Translations under genes and position numbers: made by a program
The notes under the pieces: generated by a model
The model's input: only the letters and a program-made list of their open reading frames with translations
Database searches by the model: none
Told to the model about the DNA's origin: nothing
Shown here: positions 61,216 to 64,000 of the stretch, piece by piece
Numbering within the stretch: position 1 is the stretch's first letter
Layout of the letters: every line of letters starts with the position of its first letter
From: AC-32 sp963704005
Lineage (GTDB): Bacteria > Actinomycetota > Thermoleophilia > Gaiellales > Gaiellaceae
Length of the DNA stretch: 64,000 nucleotides
Reading direction: 5' to 3'
NCBI GenBank assembly: GCA_963704005.1
Contig: CAVPGJ010000005.1
Location: 682,001 to 746,000, forward strand

Positions 61216-61221
61216 AGGCTA
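61216..61221 (-). promoter_or_regulatory. -10 box TAGCCT for the leaderless nucleotidyltransferase gene
   Basis: Minus-strand TAGCCT, 6 bases (GCAGTC), then ATG 61209; identical box and spacing to those at 10130, 15268 and 18772. Confidence 0.55.
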
Positions 61222-61306
61222 CGTCTGGTCAGGCCTTCGCGAGCTGGAGCTCCGGCGACGAGGTAGCTGCGGCCGGTGAAGCCGATTGACGGAAGAATGA
61301 CCATTC

Positions 61307-61355
61307 GTTAGGAACTCGTAAGTCAGTTGCTCAGGAAGCGACCGAAGGCTATAGA
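61307..61355 (+). promoter_or_regulatory. Promoter of the GT2-DUF2304 operon
   Basis: TTGCTC (61327-61332) and TATAGA (61350-61355) are 17 bases apart, a standard -35/-10 pair. GTTAGGAACTCGTAAG (61307-61322) lies upstream and matches the element before the UXS gene at 41280-41295. The mRNA would have a leader of about 15 bases. Confidence 0.55.
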
Positions 61356-61376
61356 GCGGGATAGGCTGCCGGGCTG

Positions 61377-62144
61377 ATGGCCCAGCACGTCACGGCGCCG
61401 GTCGAACAGGCCCCTCGCTCGCCGCGGAGGCTTCGCACGATCGCGATCGTCCCCGCCTACAACGAGGAGCGCTCGCTCGGCCAGGTGCTCGAGGAGATCC
61501 GGTCGACCGACCCTGACCTGGAGATCGTCGTGATCAACGACGCCTCGACCGACCGGACGGCGCGGGTTGCCGCCTCCGCAGGCGTTCCGGTGGTCAACCT
61601 GCCGTTCAACATCGGTATCGGCGGCGCCGTTCAGACCGGCTACCAGTACGCGCTCGAGCACGGCTTCGAGGTCGCGATCCAGGTCGACGGAGACGGCCAG
61701 CACGACCCGCGCGAGATCTCCGACGTGCTCGAGCCGATCTTCGACGGGCGCGCCGATCTCGTCGTGGGCACCCGGTTCGCGAAGGGCGGCGGCTACCGTG
61801 GCACCCGCTGGCGGCGTGTCGGCATCCGCCTGTTCGCGGCGATCGTGTCGGTGCTCGTTCGCCAGCGCGTGAGCGACACGACCTCCGGCTTCCGCGCGGT
61901 CAACAAGAAGGCCTTGCGCCTCTTCGCGGCGGACTACCCCCACGACTACCCGGAGGTCGAGTCGATCGTCCTGCTGTCCCGGCACCACCTGAAGATGCTC
62001 GAAGTGCCGGTTCAGATGCGCGTACGCGCCGAGGGGAGCTCGTCGATCACGGCCCTGCGCTCGGCCTACTACATGATCAAGGTCTTGCTCGCCCTGTTCA
62101 TCGGCCTCTTTCGCCGCTACCCCACCTCCCTGGAGGAGCCATGA
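61377..62144 (+). CDS. Polyprenyl-phosphate sugar transferase (DPM1-like GT2)
   Basis: A 255-residue GT2 with IAIVPAYNEERSLGQVLEEI, VINDASTDRT, the metal motif QVDGDGQHDPREI, and DTTSGFRAVNKKAL. No C-terminal membrane helices are clear, apart from YYMIKVLLALFIGLF near the end. It would charge polyprenyl phosphate with a sugar for a GT-C enzyme such as the one encoded at 62533. It overlaps the DUF2304 gene by ATGA, a common pairing. Confidence 0.88.
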   Translation: MAQHVTAPVEQAPRSPRRLRTIAIVPAYNEERSLGQVLEEIRSTDPDLEIVVINDASTDRTARVAASAGVPVVNLPFNIGIGGAVQTGYQYALEHGFEVAIQVDGDGQHDPREISDVLEPIFDGRADLVVGTRFAKGGGYRGTRWRRVGIRLFAAIVSVLVRQRVSDTTSGFRAVNKKALRLFAADYPHDYPEVESIVLLSRHHLKMLEVPVQMRVRAEGSSSITALRSAYYMIKVLLALFIGLFRRYPTSLEEP

Positions 62145-62516
62145 CCCCTCTCCGCATCTCGATCGCGGCTGCGATTGCGGCGGCGATCCTCCTGCTCGTC
62201 ATCTTCGAGCTGATCCGCAGTCGGCGGCTGCAGGAACGCTACGCCCTGCTCTGGCTACTCACCGGAATCGTCATCTTCGTCTTCGCCGTCTGGCGCGGTC
62301 TCTTGGCGCAGAGTCGCCAACCTCGTCGGGATCTCGTACCCGCCCTCGGCGCTCTTCGTCCTGGCCGCCTTCTTCGTGCTGGTCGTCCTGCTTCACTACT
62401 CGACCGTGATCTCGAAGCTCTCCGACCAGAACCGCATCCTCGCTCAGCGGCTCGGACTGCTGGAGCACCAACTCAGCGAGGCCAACGAGGCGCGCCACGG
62501 AGACGCCGGCTCCTGA
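62141..62516 (+). CDS. DUF2304 small membrane protein (one frameshift)
   Basis: The first part (RISIAAAIAAAILLLVIFEL and LQERYALLWLLTGIVIFVFA) is the DUF2304 start. Near 62311 the frame shifts, and VANLVGISYPPSALFVLAAF and LSDQNRILAQRLGLLEHQLS continue one base over to TGA 62514-62516. The whole is about 125 residues with three helices and a short coiled coil. DUF2304 proteins are encoded next to polyprenyl-phosphate GT2 genes, as here. One extra base explains the break. Confidence 0.78.
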
Positions 62517-62532
62517 GAGCCTGAGGACGCTC

Positions 62533-64000
62533 GTGGGGCGGCGCTGGGTCACGGCGTCGCTCGCCGTGGGCATCCTCGTCGCGGCCGCGCTGCTGGCGCG
62601 AATCCTGCTGGTCCGGGAGGTCGCAGCGCCCTGGATCATGCCGGACGAGCTCGAGTACTCCGAGCTCGCCAAGAGCTTCGCCGCCGGCGGTCACTTTCTC
62701 TTCCGCGGGCAGCCGACGTCGCTCTTCAGCCTCTACCCGGCGCTGATCTCTCCCGCGTGGCGGGCCGGCTCGATGCACACGACGTACGAGCTCGCGAAGA
62801 CGATCAACGTGGTCCTGATGACCGCAGCGGCCGTGCCCTTCTACCTCTGGGCCCGGCGGCTGGCGCCGGGCTGGCCGTCCGTGTTGGGGACGGGGCTGTT
62901 CCTCGCGCTGCCGTCCTTCGACTACACGGGGACGCTGATGACCGAGAACGCGTCCTTCCCGCTCGTCATGCTGGCGTTCCTCGCGATCGCGGTTCTGCTC
63001 GAGCGGCCGACGCTCGTGCGCCAGGTTCTCGCGCTCGCCGCCATCGCCCTCGCCTCCGCCGTTCGCTTCCAGTCGCTCGTCCTCTTCCTGGTGCTCGTGG
63101 CAGCGATCGTGTTCAAGCTCGCGCTCGACGTCTCCGGCGGCGCCGTCGGGCGTTCGCGAACGGCCCTCTGGCAGGCCGTGAGGCGCTACTGGCTCGTCGT
63201 CTCGCTGATGCTCGCGGGAGCGATTCTCTACGGGCTCTTGAAGCTCGCCGAGGGACAGTCGCTCACGAGTGGGTTGCGTGCCTATGCCAGCACGGCGCGG
63301 GTGCACTACTCGATCCGCGACGTCCTGCGCTGGAGCGTCTACCACGCGGGAGAGCTCGCCCTGGCGGTCGGCATCGTCCCTGCGTGCGCGCTCGTCGTCC
63401 TGCTGGCCTTGTTTCGCCGGGACTGGCGCGCGACCTCCGCGGAGCGGGCCTACCTCGCCGTGACGCTGGCGGCGCTCCCGCTGATCCTCGTGGAGGTGGG
63501 TGCATTCGCGTCGCGTTACTCGCTCCGCATCGAAGAGCGCAACTCGTTCTACCTCGAGCCTCTGCTCCTGCTCGCGCTCGTCATCTGGCTCGCACGCGGC
63601 CTGCCGCGCCCGCCCGCGCTCGCGTCGACCGCCGTCGCAGTGGTGGCGGGGCTGCTGATCACGATTCCGTTCGAGAGCCTGTTCAACGTGTCGGCAGAGA
63701 CGGATACCTTCGGCCTGGTCCCTTTCATACGGCTCGCAGAGATCCTCAACGGTGGCGTGTCCGAGGTGCGCACGGTGATCGGGATCGGCGTGATCTGCGC
63801 CGGGATCTTGTTTGCGGCTGTGCCGAGGAACGTCGCTATCTGGGCGGTGCCCGCGGCGGTCGGGACGTTTCTGATCCTTTCGTCGGGAAGCGTCTTCGCG
63901 AAGGAGACCTACATTGCCAACGCGACGCGGCATGCGGGTGGGCTCGCGGGCGACCCGAGCTGGATCGACCACGCCGTCGGCCGGAATGCACGCGTCGAAT
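62533..64000 (+). CDS. GT-C-like multispanning membrane protein (cut by window end)
   Basis: The frame is open from GTG 62533 to the window end, at least 489 residues. An N-terminal helix is followed by an early acidic loop PWIMPDELEYSELAKSFAAG, like the DE pair of GT-C transferases, and then by about ten helices (FPLVMLAFLAIAVLLE, LVVSLMLAGAILYGLL and others). Such enzymes transfer sugars from polyprenyl phosphate outside the membrane. It fits with the two preceding genes, which would make and handle that donor. No stop is seen. Confidence 0.78.
   Translation, partial: MGRRWVTASLAVGILVAAALLARILLVREVAAPWIMPDELEYSELAKSFAAGGHFLFRGQPTSLFSLYPALISPAWRAGSMHTTYELAKTINVVLMTAAAVPFYLWARRLAPGWPSVLGTGLFLALPSFDYTGTLMTENASFPLVMLAFLAIAVLLERPTLVRQVLALAAIALASAVRFQSLVLFLVLVAAIVFKLALDVSGGAVGRSRTALWQAVRRYWLVVSLMLAGAILYGLLKLAEGQSLTSGLRAYASTARVHYSIRDVLRWSVYHAGELALAVGIVPACALVVLLALFRRDWRATSAERAYLAVTLAALPLILVEVGAFASRYSLRIEERNSFYLEPLLLLALVIWLARGLPRPPALASTAVAVVAGLLITIPFESLFNVSAETDTFGLVPFIRLAEILNGGVSEVRTVIGIGVICAGILFAAVPRNVAIWAVPAAVGTFLILSSGSVFAKETYIANATRHAGGLAGDPSWIDHAVGRNARVE

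Overview
The window is uniformly GC-rich, with dense unidirectional operons, many 1-17 bp gene overlaps and frequent GTG starts. It also carries a complete V-type (A/V-type) ATPase operon. Together these suggest an actinobacterium, most likely of the Thermoleophilia (Gaiellales/Solirubrobacterales-like). That placement is inference; no rRNA or tRNA gene is visible to confirm it.

Layout. (1) 1-19.8 kb is a cell-surface polysaccharide locus on the plus strand. It has several glycosyltransferases (GT2 and GT4), a Wzy-like O-antigen ligase/polymerase, a UPF0104 membrane protein, a priming sugar transferase, a Wzz-like chain-length protein, two PQQ-type beta-propeller proteins, and three enzymes that could attach amino acids (two complete ATP-grasp ligases and a FemAB/GNAT-like transferase). 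(2) 19.7-21 kb holds a VapBC toxin-antitoxin pair and a small PH-like protein. (3) 21-32.7 kb is a metabolic block: asnA, mgtA, an M50 site-2 protease with CBS domains, tdh-kbl, a CBS protein, a cupin, a transposase remnant, an M20 peptidase, a flavin-reductase-like protein and a tryptophanase. (4) 32.8-40.4 kb is the V-type ATPase operon (H-C-I-K-F-E-A-B-D order, minus strand). (5) 40.5-41.3 kb is a two-gene module with a nucleotidyltransferase-like protein. (6) 41.3-64 kb is a second polysaccharide locus. It includes a UDP-glucuronate decarboxylase-like enzyme interrupted by an intein, gmd/rmd for GDP-deoxyhexose, a DegT aminotransferase, a polyprenyl glycosylphosphotransferase, a Wzx-like flippase, more glycosyltransferases and methyltransferases, and a GT-C-like membrane protein cut by the window end.

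Main unusual signals. Four scattered transcription units (asnA, mgtA, tdh-kbl, tnaA) share a roughly 70-bp upstream architecture with almost invariant spacing: GTAGTT, 27-28 bases, GATG, 20 bases, GAnnnT, 6 bases, start codon. This looks like a regulon with a dedicated promoter class. An intein with a LAGLIDADG endonuclease sits in the RIFN/TYGPRM motif of a nucleotide-sugar enzyme. Three genes, including the V-ATPase B subunit, appear to start with CTG inside CTGA stop-start overlaps. A double-hairpin repeat family with a 20-base core occurs five times, three of them in a 101-bp tandem array, and one copy encodes the tail of the Wzy-like protein. Many genes carry a TAnnnT box 6-7 bases before the start codon, which implies leaderless transcription.

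Caution: about twelve genes are split by single-base frameshifts although protein similarity continues in the next frame. Sequence error is the simplest explanation, and gene spans are given across the shifts.
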